From the NCBI GenBank assembly GCA_938075415.1, contig CALJHC010000010.1:1-64000 (forward strand): 64,000 nucleotides of DNA, in the 5' to 3' direction. The notes under the pieces are model-generated. The model saw nothing but the letters and a program-made list of their open reading frames with translations, was not told the DNA's origin and ran no database searches. The position numbers were made by a program, and so were the translations under genes. Position 1 is the stretch's first letter; each line of letters begins with the position of its first letter. Below are positions 1-8,003 of this stretch, one piece after another. Source of the stretch: an uncultured Rubripirellula sp. Its GTDB lineage: Bacteria; Planctomycetota; Planctomycetia; Pirellulales; Pirellulaceae.

Positions 1-792
1 AAATTTACGAGGACTTCATCATTTTCCCTCCGTCCAATTAAGCACAAATTCAGGAGCGGAAACCGCAAAGAAGGCTTTTCCGAAGTCCCTCAGTCCTTCG
101 CCGGCGCTTGTCGAACGGCGGTGTCGCCGGATCATATCTGAGGTCGCCATCAGACGGGCCCCTGTCTCCGGCTTACAAAGATTAAGCGATTTCTGCCGTC
201 TCGTCAGCGTGGGGGCCGCCAGCGACTTGGACCTGCCAGTGACTTGGGCCCGCCGGTGACTTGGACCCGCCAGCGACTTGGACCCGCCAGCGACTTGGGG
301 CCGCCAGCGACTTGGGGCCTTGGTGGATCACCCCTTGGGGAGAAGGGAACGGTCTATCGATTGGTCGATGTCCTCACCAACTTTGGCATTCTTTTGGCAA
401 CGGGCAAGGCGGTCTTTTACCCCAGAAATTCCCTCTTTGCATGATTTGGAGGAGGGGTATTCGGCACGAGGAACCTTCGGTTTTTAGCTCACGGACAGTC
501 GAATCGTCATGTTGCCAACGGAGGGGTACAGACGGGATGGTGGGAGAATGCTTGGAGATTTCTGAAAGAAGTGCGTTGGGGCTTCAATCGCCCATTTACC
601 GCGTTAAAACCGGGATGGTTTCTGCTTGGGTGAGCCTTCTGGATGGTCGGTGATGGGGGCGAATTGGCGTTTAATGGATAAAATTATTGCATTGAAGATC
701 CGCAAGGGTTAAAATCCTTCCTTGGCTGGTGAAGACCTGCCGACTCTTTTCTTGGTTCTCTGAAACCCACTTAGCTGACTTTCAGGAGATTA
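1..792. other. Left-edge stretch without a recognised gene
   Basis: Apart from the 17-bp tandem array listed separately, I see no supported gene here. Reading frames that cross the array are open in several frames only because the repeat lacks stop codons. Frame 2 stays open from the left edge to the array, but the translation shows no recognisable domain. A remnant of a gene cut by the window edge cannot be excluded. Confidence 0.5.
215..316 (+). repeat. 17-bp tandem array, six copies
   Basis: Six contiguous 17-bp units with consensus CCGCCAGCGACTTGGAC (rotated), differing at one to three positions each. The period is not a multiple of three, so the array is not a protein repeat. It lies about 480 bp upstream of the zinc-ribbon gene, in DNA with no other feature. 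It is one of many locally generated tandem duplications in this window; the unit is not shared with the others. Confidence 0.9.
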
Positions 793-1050
793 ATGGTGTC
801 CAACGAAAGCACTCAGTCTTGTCCCGTGTGCGGTCGCAGAATTCAGATCAATGCAGAATTGCTGGGAACTTCGGTTGCATGCCCGCACTGCAATGGAGAG
901 TTCACTGTCAACGGCGGCGATGCATTCCATGACGTTGCTTCACCGGCTGACGTTGCTTTTCCTTCAGAAGGCGACGATCTGATGGCTCGTGTGGAGTCTG
1001 CATTGGAACGAGTGAGTCAGTTGCAAGAGATGACCGCCGTGCGCCCCTGA
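793..1050 (+). CDS. Small zinc-ribbon protein
   Basis: Predicted soluble protein of 85 residues. Two CxxC knuckles (C10-P-V-C13 and C30-P-H-C33), 17 residues apart, form a treble-clef or zinc-ribbon fold, probably holding one Zn(II). The remaining 50 residues are acidic and end in a short helix-like segment (about 62-80). The ATG start is preceded by AGGAG at 783-787. Short zinc ribbons of this kind, with the cysteines at the extreme N-terminus, are common in planctomycetes, often as hypothetical proteins or as N-terminal parts of larger membrane proteins. Seen: knuckles, RBS. Inferred: metal binding. Role unknown; protein or nucleic acid contact are both possible. It stands alone, with a repeat array downstream. 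Confidence 0.75.
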   Translation: MVSNESTQSCPVCGRRIQINAELLGTSVACPHCNGEFTVNGGDAFHDVASPADVAFPSEGDDLMARVESALERVSQLQEMTAVRP

Positions 1051-1188
1051 ATCGAACTGCGTTTGGATGGGGGAGTCAGTCGGAGGTTCTGTGGTGTCGA
1101 TTTGGGTAACCATGATGGATCGACAATCTTGAGGCAGTGGAAAGCTGATCGTGAACGCTTGTGTGTGGATCCTTGGCCCATGTCGCGA

Positions 1189-1244
1189 GTCCCTGCTTGA
1201 AAGTCCCTGCTTAAAAGTTCCTGCTTAAAAGTTCCTGCTTGAAA
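1189..1244 (+). repeat. 14-bp tandem array, four copies
   Basis: Four contiguous copies of GTCCCTGCTTGAAA with C/T and G/A changes between copies. The array sits between the zinc-ribbon gene and the convergent oleA-like gene and does not lie within either. No dyad symmetry is evident. Confidence 0.9.
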
Positions 1245-1327
1245 GTATTTGGGGCACAGGACGTCACTTTGGCAATAGCGTCTAGCGGTTGAAGCCTTGG
1301 TTGTTCACCTGCGAGGAGGAGGCTATC

Positions 1328-2416
1328 TCAGTCATTGATGATCTGGTCAATATTGCCATTAACCTTCGTCTTTCCCCAAATGGATGCCAGCATCACGCTG
1401 TTGATTCCCGATCCAATCCCGAGCATGGCAATTCGTTCCCCCTGGCAGACTTGTCCCGATGCGGCAGCGGCGGCAACGGTCAGCGGCAGAGCCACCGACC
1501 CGGTGTTGCCGAGTCGAGGAAAGGTGACGACATCTTTATTGATATCCAGCTGCATCGCGTCCAGCATGCTGACACGATGTCTTGCGCCGACTTGATGACA
1601 GATGGTGCGGTCAATCACAGGGCGTTGCCAGCCGGTTTCAAGGAGAAGTCGATCGAAGGCAGCTTGTCCTGTTCTGATGCCCTCTGCCATCAGTTTCTCC
1701 GAGTCTGTGTCCATCAACGGTTGCATTCCGGCGCCAGCTGCATCCTGATCGCTCATGCACAGCTCGTGATGTTCCGTCCTTGCTTCAGCGACAGCGAATT
1801 CAAGGGGTGTCCCGGACTTGGAGATTTCACGGTGAGTCAGTAGCCAAGCGCAACTACCCGACCCAATCGTCAGCGAAGCAAAAGCAGGTTTGACGCTTTT
1901 GCGTGTCAGACTCAGGTCTTGGTTTAACGCTTCAATGGTTTGCGTCAGCAGTGGGCGGCTGTTTTCAGTTCCAACAACAATTCCTGCTTTGATCATCCCC
2001 GTCTCAATCATTTGAGCAATTTGAACCGCTCCATTGAGTAGACCCAGGCAAGCGTTCGAGACGTCATACACCCAACATTGGCTGCCCAGGCCGATGCCGT
2101 GGTGCACACGAGAGGCAGTAGCCGGTTCAAGGAAATCTCGGCAAACGCTGGCATGAATGAGGCAGCCGATGTCGGCCGGGGCGATGTTGGCAGCTTCGAT
2201 GGCGAGTTTTCCACTTTCAACACTCGGACCGCTAGGCAGGGTGCCCGGTGCCCAGACTCTTCGCTCTTTGATACCGCTCATCAGCTCCAAACGCCCTTCC
2301 GGTAGCTTGAGTCGGCTGTAGAGAGGAGAGAGCATGCCCTCAACATGTTGGCTACTCCAAACTTCTTGGGGAAGCTGGACACCGATGGATTCAAGGCAAA
2401 CATTTTGAAATCGCAA
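1328..2416 (-). CDS. OleA-like 3-oxoacyl-ACP synthase III family protein
   Basis: A 362-residue thiolase-fold condensing enzyme. The Cys-His-Asn triad is visible as C123 (in S-N-A-C-L-G), H274 (C-H-Q-V) and N304 (L-G-N-T-G). A glutamate, E97, lies in R-D-F-L-E-P, 26 residues before the cysteine; that is the place of the second catalytic glutamate of OleA, which distinguishes head-to-head acyl-CoA condensing enzymes from ordinary FabH. The C-terminal L-G-I-G-S-G-I-N motif also matches OleA. Expected reaction: Claisen condensation of two acyl-CoA molecules to a 2-alkyl-3-ketoacyl product, the first step of long-chain olefin or ketone formation. No oleB, oleC or oleD homologue is seen nearby, so the product's fate is unknown. 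FabH-like activity with ACP remains an alternative. Confidence 0.85.
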   Translation of the reverse strand: MRFQNVCLESIGVQLPQEVWSSQHVEGMLSPLYSRLKLPEGRLELMSGIKERRVWAPGTLPSGPSVESGKLAIEAANIAPADIGCLIHASVCRDFLEPATASRVHHGIGLGSQCWVYDVSNACLGLLNGAVQIAQMIETGMIKAGIVVGTENSRPLLTQTIEALNQDLSLTRKSVKPAFASLTIGSGSCAWLLTHREISKSGTPLEFAVAEARTEHHELCMSDQDAAGAGMQPLMDTDSEKLMAEGIRTGQAAFDRLLLETGWQRPVIDRTICHQVGARHRVSMLDAMQLDINKDVVTFPRLGNTGSVALPLTVAAAAASGQVCQGERIAMLGIGSGINSVMLASIWGKTKVNGNIDQIIND

Positions 2417-3083
2417 AGCTGACTCTGAAAATGGAGTGGATTTGAGGGCTTTTCGTCTCTTTATAGTCTAGCAACTTCACCATCAGTAGCCACTTGCAAC
2501 GCCGATGCTAGCAAGCTGCCTCCTTGCTAGCACTACCTGCTGTGCTAGCAACTGCAATCTTCTTGGATATGTAGAAAAGATTTGTTTTCTGAAAATCTTT
2601 CGGTATTTTTCTCCCCATCGAGCGGGGAGTCGTTGTTCGGCGACCTGCTTTGGCCGAAACCTGGATCAAACGATCAAACTGAGAAAAACAGGGTAACGGT
2701 CTCGAGCCTTTTCCATGCCCCGGAAAAGTAGATGCCTTTCCTCTTGAAGCATGTTCGCTTGCCACCGAGGGGAAGGGGGGAATCACATCGAGTGATGGTG
2801 ATGATTCATCATTTGTTTCGGAGGCAATCAAGAGAAGGAAACCGAGGCCGAGTTCCTGACTCGAGGGATCAGCATGGATAGCGAACTTGGCTTTGACCCG
2901 TCAAGCTCGCCATGCTCCGTCGGGTGCCATTTCCTCCATGAGCAGCCTGCTAATCTTAGGGCGTGATCTACGAGGATTGTTGTTTCTCTGTCGTGATTCT
3001 GTTGGATTCTGTTCGGTTCTATTCAATTGGTGCGGGAAGAGCCCGCATTGTTTTCAGTAAAGAATTCGAACAGGAACTTTCGG
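2417..3083. other. Spacer between divergent genes
   Basis: About 670 bp separating the minus-strand oleA-like gene from the plus-strand amidotransferase-like gene. Three copies of TGCTAGCA lie in about 50 bp (2505-2556), close to the oleA-like start. I see no gene with support; the frames open here show no signal peptide, domain or RBS. Confidence 0.5.
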
Positions 3084-3833
3084 ATGTCGAATCAACCACT
3101 CATTGGACTTAATGCGGACTTTCGTGCCGCGGCCCGCAGCACCCCGGCCTACAGTTACATTGCGGCTGGTTATTTCCAGTCCATTATTTCAGCGGGGGGC
3201 ATCCCGGTCGTTATTCCTCCTTTGGCTGATTCTGATTCCATCGCAAAAGTATTGGATCATGTGCAAGGATTTATCATGATCGGCGGAGCCGATTTGGATC
3301 CGCGCAATGATGGATTCATGTTGCACCCGAGTGTGCGACCGTTGGACCCGGTCAGAGAGCAAAGTGATCGCATGCTGATCAACGAGATTGCCGAACGGCG
3401 GATGCCAGTTCTGGGCATCGGAACCGGCATGCAGTTACTGAACGTGCAGCAGGGCGGCAATTTGTTTCTGCATTTGAAAGAAGATATGCCGGAGGCGGTT
3501 CCACACCACGATCCCCAGGATCCGAACCATCGACACACACTAGATGTGGCTAGCGATTCGCTTGTCGGTCGGGTTTACGGGGACGGTGAGATTCGAGTTA
3601 GCAGTCGCCACCACATGGCGATTGACGAGGTGGCTCCGGGGTTCCGGGTCACCGCACGTTGTCCTGACGGGGTCATTGAAGCCATTGAGAGTGAAATGAT
3701 GGATTGGTTCGCGTTAGGAACTCAATTTCATCCTGAGTGTGGTGCAGCATCAGCACTCGATATTCGAATTTTTGAAGAGTTCATTGAAGGCGTTCGTGAG
3801 CGTGCAGAGCAAGAGATTCGTCTCGTTGCTTAA
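3084..3833 (+). CDS. Class-I glutamine amidotransferase-like protein (C26 family), nucleophile missing
   Basis: A 249-residue protein with the fold of gamma-glutamyl-gamma-aminobutyrate hydrolases (PuuD-like, peptidase C26). Family landmarks: the N-terminal P-L-I-G-L-N start, F-I-M-I-G-G-A-D-L-D-P (63-73), the nucleophile-elbow strand (109-125) and the Q-F-H-P-E box (H216, E218). At the elbow the family has I-C-R-G-x-Q, but here it reads I-G-T-G-M-Q: the catalytic cysteine is a glycine (G113, codon GGA at 3420-3422). Hydrolysis of gamma-glutamyl substrates by the known mechanism is therefore unlikely; binding or regulation is more plausible. The ATG at 3084 was chosen for AGGAA at 3072-3076; a TTG at 3027 is the upstream alternative. 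No polyamine-pathway genes are adjacent. Confidence 0.8.
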   Translation: MSNQPLIGLNADFRAAARSTPAYSYIAAGYFQSIISAGGIPVVIPPLADSDSIAKVLDHVQGFIMIGGADLDPRNDGFMLHPSVRPLDPVREQSDRMLINEIAERRMPVLGIGTGMQLLNVQQGGNLFLHLKEDMPEAVPHHDPQDPNHRHTLDVASDSLVGRVYGDGEIRVSSRHHMAIDEVAPGFRVTARCPDGVIEAIESEMMDWFALGTQFHPECGAASALDIRIFEEFIEGVRERAEQEIRLVA

Positions 3834-4747
3834 AGGTTGCTCACGCGGCAGTGCCGTCTGTCATGGCCGACTTTCTTCTCTATGCAATCGCTTCCTCGCC
3901 GAGGGTCTCAGGAGCCAAGGCGTTTGTGGTTGATGCATCGGTCGCCCCACAAGTTGAAACCGTATTCTCGACACATTGTTTGTAAGGGTTCGGATTCACA
4001 AGGCATAGGGGCAACATTGAAGTTGAATTGCGTGCCGTTTGGCATGCATCTGAATACACGGATGCGAAATCCATGCCCTGTCTTAGATTACTCGCTTTCA
4101 TTGTCAATGAATGGATGCAAGGATTGCATCATTTGATGAGCATGACGCTTGTCACTGGGTTGACTGCAACACCGTTGCTCATGGATGAACGATCGTAGGA
4201 TGCGAGCTGAGCGTAGCGAGTCTGGGTCTTTGGGATATGGAAAAGTCAGGGTGGACTGTGAGGTCGGACGCGGCGAGAGTTGATTCGCGTCCGACCTTTT
4301 TTATTTTCCTCATCCACGTGCCAGGTTCTTGTCGAAAGTTGGGTCTGTCCATCGCTTCGAGAATCGGTGGGGAAAATCAATGCCAATTGAATCGGTCCAA
4401 TTGACTTCCGGCAAGTGAAAGGTTTTTTGATTTCACAAATTGTTGGTGGTATCGGCGAATGTTACCAATCCATTATGCTGGGAAGCGGTCGCAGTCGGTC
4501 AGCGATCTGTGTTGTTTTGGTCTGAAGAGCTGCCAATCGCTGCTGATGAGCAAGTGATAGCTGGCTTCCCAACGCAGTGAATCGAATCGTGATGCATTGC
4601 GGATCTACTAGCGGATCTACTTTCGGATTTCGAGCGGGGCCAAGGCGGTGTGGTGAAAGGCGAGATTCATCAGGCACGCGTGCCGGTTCAAGGACAGATG
4701 AAGTTGTTTTGAGATAGTGTCAGTGGTTCAGAAGGATGGAATAATCA
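3834..4747. other. Gene-poor spacer of about 0.9 kb
   Basis: No supported coding region. It contains a strong rho-independent terminator at 4262-4302 (separate entry) more than 400 bp downstream of the preceding stop codon, and a small 12-bp tandem duplication, GCGGATCTACTA, at 4599-4622. A short untranslated transcript ending at the terminator is possible. Confidence 0.5.
4262..4302 (+). terminator. Rho-independent terminator
   Basis: A perfect 11-bp GC-rich stem (GGTCGGACGCG at 4262-4272 with CGCGTCCGACC at 4286-4296), a 13-nt loop, then six T residues. It points to the end of a plus-strand transcript. The nearest upstream gene stops at 3833, so it either ends a long 3' untranslated region or a separate small RNA. 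Confidence 0.85.
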
Positions 4748-6034
4748 ATGCTAATGATAAATCATGCTGTTGTGCGGTGTGCCCGATACGTTTCGTTGTT
4801 GATGCTGACACTGGTTGGCTCATCACTTCTCGCCGGTCAGTGGGGACACTGGCGAGGAGATGGCAATGGAGTTTCGGAGGATGCGAATCCGCCGATAGAG
4901 TGGAGTGTCGACAAGAATGTGAAGTGGCAGGTAGAGATCCCCGGCTCGGGATCCGGGTCACCGGTGGTTTGGGACCAGCAAGTATTTGTTGTTTCGGGGG
5001 TTCCGGTTGATGGTGCAACATCCAGATCGGGCAAGCTGGCCTTCACTCTGTTCTGCTTCGATCGGCAGACCGGTAAGCAACGATGGAAGCAGGTCGCATT
5101 GGTCGCCTCGCCGCACGAGGGCACGCATAGCACGAATAATTTCGCGCCGGCTTCTCCCTGTACCGATGGCGAGCATGTTTACGCCCATTTCGGTTCTCGA
5201 GGGCTCTACTGTTTTACGATGGATGGTGAGAGCGTCTGGAGTCGGAACGACTTTGGCAAAATGCGGACAAGGAATCAATTTGGTGAGGGGAGTTCACCAA
5301 CACTTTCTGGGGATGTCATCTTGGTTCCTTGGGATCATGAGGGGGCAAGTTCGCTGTACGCATTGAATAAAAAAACCGGAGAGACCCTTTGGGAAACTCC
5401 CCGTGACGAACCCACCTGTTGGGCGACTCCGTTGGTGATTGACGTTGATGGTCAGCAGCAGGTGGTGATGAATGGTCAGACTTGTGCCAGATCTTATGAT
5501 TTGAAGACAGGAAAGGAATTGTGGAGGTGCGGAGGTCAAACCCAGCGTCCGGTCGCTTCGGCAGTTTCAAAAGATGGACTGGTATTTGTTGGTAGTGGAT
5601 TTCGTGGCGCTTTCCTTGCGGCGTTTGATCCAAAGGGCAGAGGAGATCTGGAGGGTACTGATGGTGTTGCTTGGGCGATTGAGCGAGATACGCCGGATAT
5701 TGCCTCACCGTTGCTATCTGGCAGTCGTCTTTACTTCTTCAAAGCGAAGCTTGGAGTACTGAGCTGTGTTGATGCAAAGAGCGGTCAGCCGCACTATGCC
5801 GCGGTGCGAGTGCCCAAATTGACCGGTGCAATTTATGCATCGCCGATCGCCGCTAATGGCTATGTTTATTTGACCGATCGAAATGGAACCACCGTGGTGA
5901 TTCGGGATGCGAACCAGTTCGAGGTAGTGGCTGTGAATTCGTTAGGTGAAACCATTGATGCAACGCCAGCGCCAGTTGATGGTGAATTATTCATACGAGG
6001 CCAACGTCATCTGTTTTGCTTGACTGAGGGTTGA
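4748..6034 (+). CDS. Secreted PQQ-like beta-propeller protein
   Basis: A 428-residue exported protein. The N-terminus carries a signal peptide (hydrophobic stretch about residues 14-28, ending S-L-L-A-G). The mature part starts with the W-x-x-W-R-G-x-x-x-x-G signature frequent in planctomycete PQQ/BamB-like propellers, followed by repeated blades with W-x-x-x-x and Y-A-L/D-x-x-T-G-x-x-x-W motifs, for example L-N-K-K-T-G-E-T-L-W and L-K-T-G-K-E-L-W. Such propellers bind partners or, in dehydrogenases, PQQ; no dehydrogenase active-site residues can be named here. The length fits one eight-bladed propeller. Start at the first ATG; another ATG lies two codons later. A 370-bp gap separates it from the sulfatase. 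Confidence 0.85.
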   Translation: MLMINHAVVRCARYVSLLMLTLVGSSLLAGQWGHWRGDGNGVSEDANPPIEWSVDKNVKWQVEIPGSGSGSPVVWDQQVFVVSGVPVDGATSRSGKLAFTLFCFDRQTGKQRWKQVALVASPHEGTHSTNNFAPASPCTDGEHVYAHFGSRGLYCFTMDGESVWSRNDFGKMRTRNQFGEGSSPTLSGDVILVPWDHEGASSLYALNKKTGETLWETPRDEPTCWATPLVIDVDGQQQVVMNGQTCARSYDLKTGKELWRCGGQTQRPVASAVSKDGLVFVGSGFRGAFLAAFDPKGRGDLEGTDGVAWAIERDTPDIASPLLSGSRLYFFKAKLGVLSCVDAKSGQPHYAAVRVPKLTGAIYASPIAANGYVYLTDRNGTTVVIRDANQFEVVAVNSLGETIDATPAPVDGELFIRGQRHLFCLTEG

Positions 6035-6403
6035 TTTTTTGGGCCAGAAGTGAAGGTGTTTGTCCGCGTCAGTTGTGACGCTGCGGCAATTCCCTTTCAG
6101 CAACATTTGCGGTTGTCAGCTGGTTTTTATTTCTAGGTTGTTGTTCATCGGAAGCTTCTGTTTCCGATGGATCCGATTCTGTTGAGAAGGTTGTTTCGAA
6201 ATCGAATTGGTATCTTGGGGCGGTAGGTTGAGTTGATCGGGAAGAGGATGAGAGCGATTGCAAGTTTGAGTTAACGGAAACAATTCGGTTGACACCCGCC
6301 AGCGTTTACCGAGGGAACAGAGATTGGTTTTAATGATTTGCGGAAGCTTGTTCGCTTGAGCGGGCTGGCCAATCAATTAGTCTTGAAATAGAGGTATTGG
6401 CAA
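6035..6403. other. Spacer upstream of the sulfatase
   Basis: About 370 bp. I see no gene, no clear hairpin and no repeat. It presumably carries the sulfatase promoter, but no convincing -35/-10 pair stands out. Confidence 0.4.
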
Positions 6404-8002
6404 ATGGTTGGTATCGCGCCGCTTCGTTTGGTCGCTTTTTTTGTCTTGTTGTCGCATGTTGTTCCTTTCGTGAACGCGGCTTCTAAGCCTCCCAACATTA
6501 TCTTGATTCTCGCGGATGATCTTGGCTTTGGGGATGTTGGCTGTTTCAACCCCGATTCAAAAATTCCGACACCAAACTTGGATCGTCTCGCGGTCGAGGG
6601 GATACAGTTTCTTGACGCGCACAGCCCTTCTACGGTTTGCACACCGACACGTTACAGTTTGCTCACCGGACGGATGGCGTTTCGCACGGGTTATCGAGGT
6701 GTTTTTACTGGAGTGGGTGGGCCATGTTTGATAGAGCCGGATCGATTGACATTGCCTGAGATGCTGAGACAGTCTGGTTATCGGACAGCGATGTCTGGTA
6801 AGTGGCATGTTGGGATGACTTTTTTTGACCGGCAGGGAAAACCAATCAATCAGGGCGGCCTGGAGGCAGTGCAGCGAGTTGATTATTCGCGTCCCTCGCC
6901 CGATGGACCCATGCACCGAGGATTCGAGCAGTTCTTCGGCACGGTTTGCTGTCCAACGACCGACTGGTTGTACGCTTATGTCAGTGGTGACCGAATTCCC
7001 ATTCCGCCTGAGGGACTGTTGGATCGCGATCAGATGCCAAAGCATCCTTGGTCCTTTGATAATCGACCGGGAATGCTTGCTTCGGATTTTGATCTGGAGG
7101 AGGTGGATCTTGTTTTCCTCGAGAAGAGTCAGGCTTTTCTCAAGGATCATGCGGCCAAGCATCGCGAGGAACCTTTCTTTTTGTTTCACTCGATGCAGGC
7201 GGTCCATCTTCCGTCTTTTCCAAGTCCTCGCTTTCAGGGGAAGACTTCATTCGGGCCACATGCCGATTTTATCTTTGAGATGGATCACATTGTCGGTGAG
7301 CTGATGCGTTCTCTTCGAGAGACGGGAATGGATCAGAATACCTTGGTCCTTTTTACCAGTGACAATGGTCCAGAGGTGGGGACGGTGATCGAGATGCGGG
7401 AGCGTCATTCACACGATGGTGCCTCACCTTGGCGGGGAATGAAACGGGATAATTGGGAAGGTGGGCACCGAGTGCCAACGATCGCTTGGTGGCCAGGGAT
7501 CATCGAGGCTGGGCAGCGGTCTTCGCAAACAATCTGCCTCACGGATGTGATGGCGACAATTGCCGAAATAATCGACGCAGAGCTTCCTGATGATGCTGCT
7601 GAGGATAGTCTTAGTTTCTTGCCCCTGATGAAGGGTAAGTTAGACGCTTCGGGACGACCCTACACCTTGCACCAAACCATCAGTTTGGCACTTGCGATTC
7701 GGAAAGGGAAATGGAAGTACCTGCATCATCAAGGTTCTGGCGGTAATTCTTATCTCAAGGGACGCCTGTCTGCTTACGCCTTACCGAATCGAGTCCCCAA
7801 CGCGGTTGGTCAACTTTATGACTTGCAGGCTGACCCAGGCGAAACAACAAATCTTTATGATGAATATCCCGAAGTGGTTGCGGAGTTGAGGCAGTTGTTG
7901 GAGCTTTCGATTGCCCGCGGCCGATCCGTACCGAGGCGTGAGGTACCTGGAGATTCGACGACGGTGGATCGATTGAATGGTGCCGGTGGAGGCGAGAATT
8001 AG
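6404..8002 (+). CDS. Exported sulfatase (arylsulfatase / N-acetylgalactosamine-6-sulfatase type)
   Basis: A 532-residue type-I sulfatase. A signal peptide (1-26, ending V-N-A-A) is followed by the N-terminal metal-binding strand N-I-I-L-I-L-A-D-D-L-G (D38, D39). The active-site motif is C79-T-P-T-R with downstream L-L-T-G-R; C79 is the residue expected to be converted to formylglycine by a sulfatase-maturating enzyme encoded elsewhere. Other signatures present are S-G-K-W-H and T-S-D-N-G-P (second half of the metal site), and W-E-G-G-H-R-V-P. It hydrolyses sulfate esters of aromatic compounds or sulfated polysaccharides; the substrate cannot be told from sequence. Planctomycetes carry many of these. 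The avtA start lies one base after its stop codon. Confidence 0.92.
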   Translation: MVGIAPLRLVAFFVLLSHVVPFVNAASKPPNIILILADDLGFGDVGCFNPDSKIPTPNLDRLAVEGIQFLDAHSPSTVCTPTRYSLLTGRMAFRTGYRGVFTGVGGPCLIEPDRLTLPEMLRQSGYRTAMSGKWHVGMTFFDRQGKPINQGGLEAVQRVDYSRPSPDGPMHRGFEQFFGTVCCPTTDWLYAYVSGDRIPIPPEGLLDRDQMPKHPWSFDNRPGMLASDFDLEEVDLVFLEKSQAFLKDHAAKHREEPFFLFHSMQAVHLPSFPSPRFQGKTSFGPHADFIFEMDHIVGELMRSLRETGMDQNTLVLFTSDNGPEVGTVIEMRERHSHDGASPWRGMKRDNWEGGHRVPTIAWWPGIIEAGQRSSQTICLTDVMATIAEIIDAELPDDAAEDSLSFLPLMKGKLDASGRPYTLHQTISLALAIRKGKWKYLHHQGSGGNSYLKGRLSAYALPNRVPNAVGQLYDLQADPGETTNLYDEYPEVVAELRQLLELSIARGRSVPRREVPGDSTTVDRLNGAGGGEN

Positions 8003-8003
8003 A

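Noticed and set aside
215..316. CRISPR array
   Set aside because: The units are contiguous with no spacers and no cas genes nearby; the same holds for the other arrays.
261..653. Plus-strand frames running through the 17-bp array near the left edge
   Set aside because: The array lacks stops in all frames, and the translations contain no known domain or signal.
2508..2831. 107-codon minus-strand frame upstream of the oleA-like gene
   Set aside because: Low-complexity translation without any recognisable segment; judged to be spacer.
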